Assembly (NCBI RefSeq): GCF_000383875.1
Contig: NZ_KB912881.1
Span: forward strand, 7,793-71,792
Source of the DNA: Caldibacillus debilis DSM 16016
GTDB lineage: Bacteria; Bacillota; Bacilli; Bacillales; Caldibacillaceae
Reading direction: 5' to 3'
Length of the DNA stretch: 64,000 bases
A model generated the notes under the pieces. That model ran no database searches. It was given only the letters and a program-made list of their open reading frames with translations, and had not been told where the DNA came from. Numbering within the stretch: position 1 is the first letter of the stretch; each line of letters starts with the position of its first letter. Position numbers and translations under genes: made by a program. Below, piece by piece: positions 63,656 through 64,000 of the stretch.

Positions 63656-63685
63656 CAATTCGACAAATCCGGAAAGATAACCTGC
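63656..63685 (-). promoter_or_regulatory. Sigma-H-type promoter and 0A box of spo0F
   Basis: On the minus strand GCAGGTTAT, 12 bases, then GTCGAATTG, close to the sigma-H consensus (RnAGGAwWW-N12-RnnGAATww). The core TGTCGAA (63659-63665) also matches the Spo0A box TGnCGAA. In B. subtilis spo0F is driven by sigma-H and controlled by Spo0A. Confidence 0.6.
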
Positions 63686-63721
63686 AATTCCGGCAATAAT
63701 TCCTACTTTTTCTAATCATTC

Positions 63722-63752
63722 TTGCATCCTCCCGGATATTTTTTGCTAAAAT
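63722..63752 (+). promoter_or_regulatory. Possible promoter of ywjG
   Basis: TTGCAT, 19 bases and TAAAAT preceded by TGC (extended -10), about 30 bases before the GTG start of the divergent gene. Confidence 0.4.
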
Positions 63753-63783
63753 ACTTGATAAAATATGGAGGGAGGGGTCTACC

Positions 63784-64000
63784 GTGCTGAAAATTTTTAC
63801 CACCCAATTGATCGGACGCCTGAAGAAGATCGAAGACAGCGCAGAATTTTCATTGGAAGATGCCGCCAGACTGCTGGCCCAGGCCCTTGTCGGCGAAGGG
63901 CATATCTATCTGTATGGGGATAAGGAAATGAAGGGCGTATATCATGAAGCTTCCCAGGGACAGGAACCTTTGGCGAAATTGAAGGAACTGACGCCCGAAT
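63784..64000 (+). CDS. ywjG: YwjG (DUF2529) protein, 5' part only
   Basis: Starts at a GTG with a strong GGAGGGAGGGG site and runs off the window after 72 codons. The N-terminus [20 protein letters not shown] and [20 protein letters not shown] match the DUF2529/YwjG family, and the place next to spo0F is that of ywjG in B. subtilis. The sugar-isomerase-like Rossmann start suggests a nucleotide or sugar-phosphate fold; function unknown. Confidence 0.85.
   Translation, partial: MLKIFTTQLIGRLKKIEDSAEFSLEDAARLLAQALVGEGHIYLYGDKEMKGVYHEASQGQEPLAKLKELTPE

Overview
The window is chromosomal DNA from a Gram-positive, endospore-forming member of the Bacillaceae. From about position 7,100 to the end, the genes follow the order of the ywj-ywk-ywl-ywm-ywp-ywq region of Bacillus subtilis. 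Nearly all have good Shine-Dalgarno sites and many use TTG or GTG starts. This core is clearly GC-rich for a Bacillus, which points to a thermophilic or thermotolerant relative such as the Caldibacillus/Geobacillus group. The species is an inference from protein similarity, synteny and base composition; no rRNA gene is present to settle it.

Region 1 (1-10,000) is an exopolysaccharide locus read on the minus strand. It starts with a polymerisation/export control module: a Wzz-like activator (ywqC), a tyrosine kinase (ywqD) and a PHP phosphatase (ywqE). A structured leader follows that I read as an EAR (eps-associated) antiterminator RNA, with two terminator-like hairpins behind it. Then come an initiating sugar-phosphate transferase, GDP-fucose synthesis (fcl, gmd), a decayed second gmd, a glycosyltransferase and a MurJ/Wzx-type flippase. 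The distal genes are much more AT-rich than the core, and a broken IS30-type transposase lies at the edge, so this part looks imported.

Region 2 (10,000-22,700) holds a secreted SGNH hydrolase divergent from the EPS operon, a SpoIIM/DUF95 membrane protein, the overlapping ywqB (SWIM) and ywqA (SNF2 helicase) pair, ssbB, ywpF and a small Asp/Asn-rich lipoprotein. Long intergenic stretches carry short tandem repeats. The most striking is a decayed gene built of 7-residue and 16-residue repeats between ssbB and ywpF.

Region 3 (22,700-42,100) is the conserved cell-envelope, sporulation and energy block: fabZ, an EpuA-type small membrane protein, flhP, flhO, mbl, spoIIID, spoIIQ, a VanZ-like gene, spoIID, murAA, ywmB, ywzB and the complete F1Fo ATP synthase operon atpIBEFHAGDC. 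Sigma-F-like and sigma-E-like promoters can be read upstream of spoIIQ and spoIID.

Region 4 (42,400-64,000) holds mnaA, upp, glyA, ywlG, rpiB, a chemoreceptor without an ectodomain, ywlE, mntP, ywlC, spoIIR, prmC, prfA, tdk, rpmE, rho, glpX, murAB, tal, fbaA, spo0F and the start of ywjG. The ywlC-spoIIR gap contains a cluster of DnaA-box-like sequences next to a sigma-F promoter. The sporulation genes here (spo0F, spoIIR, spoIIQ, spoIID, spoIIID) span phosphorelay, forespore signalling, engulfment and mother-cell control, all in the usual synteny. I found no phage, CRISPR array, tRNA or rRNA.
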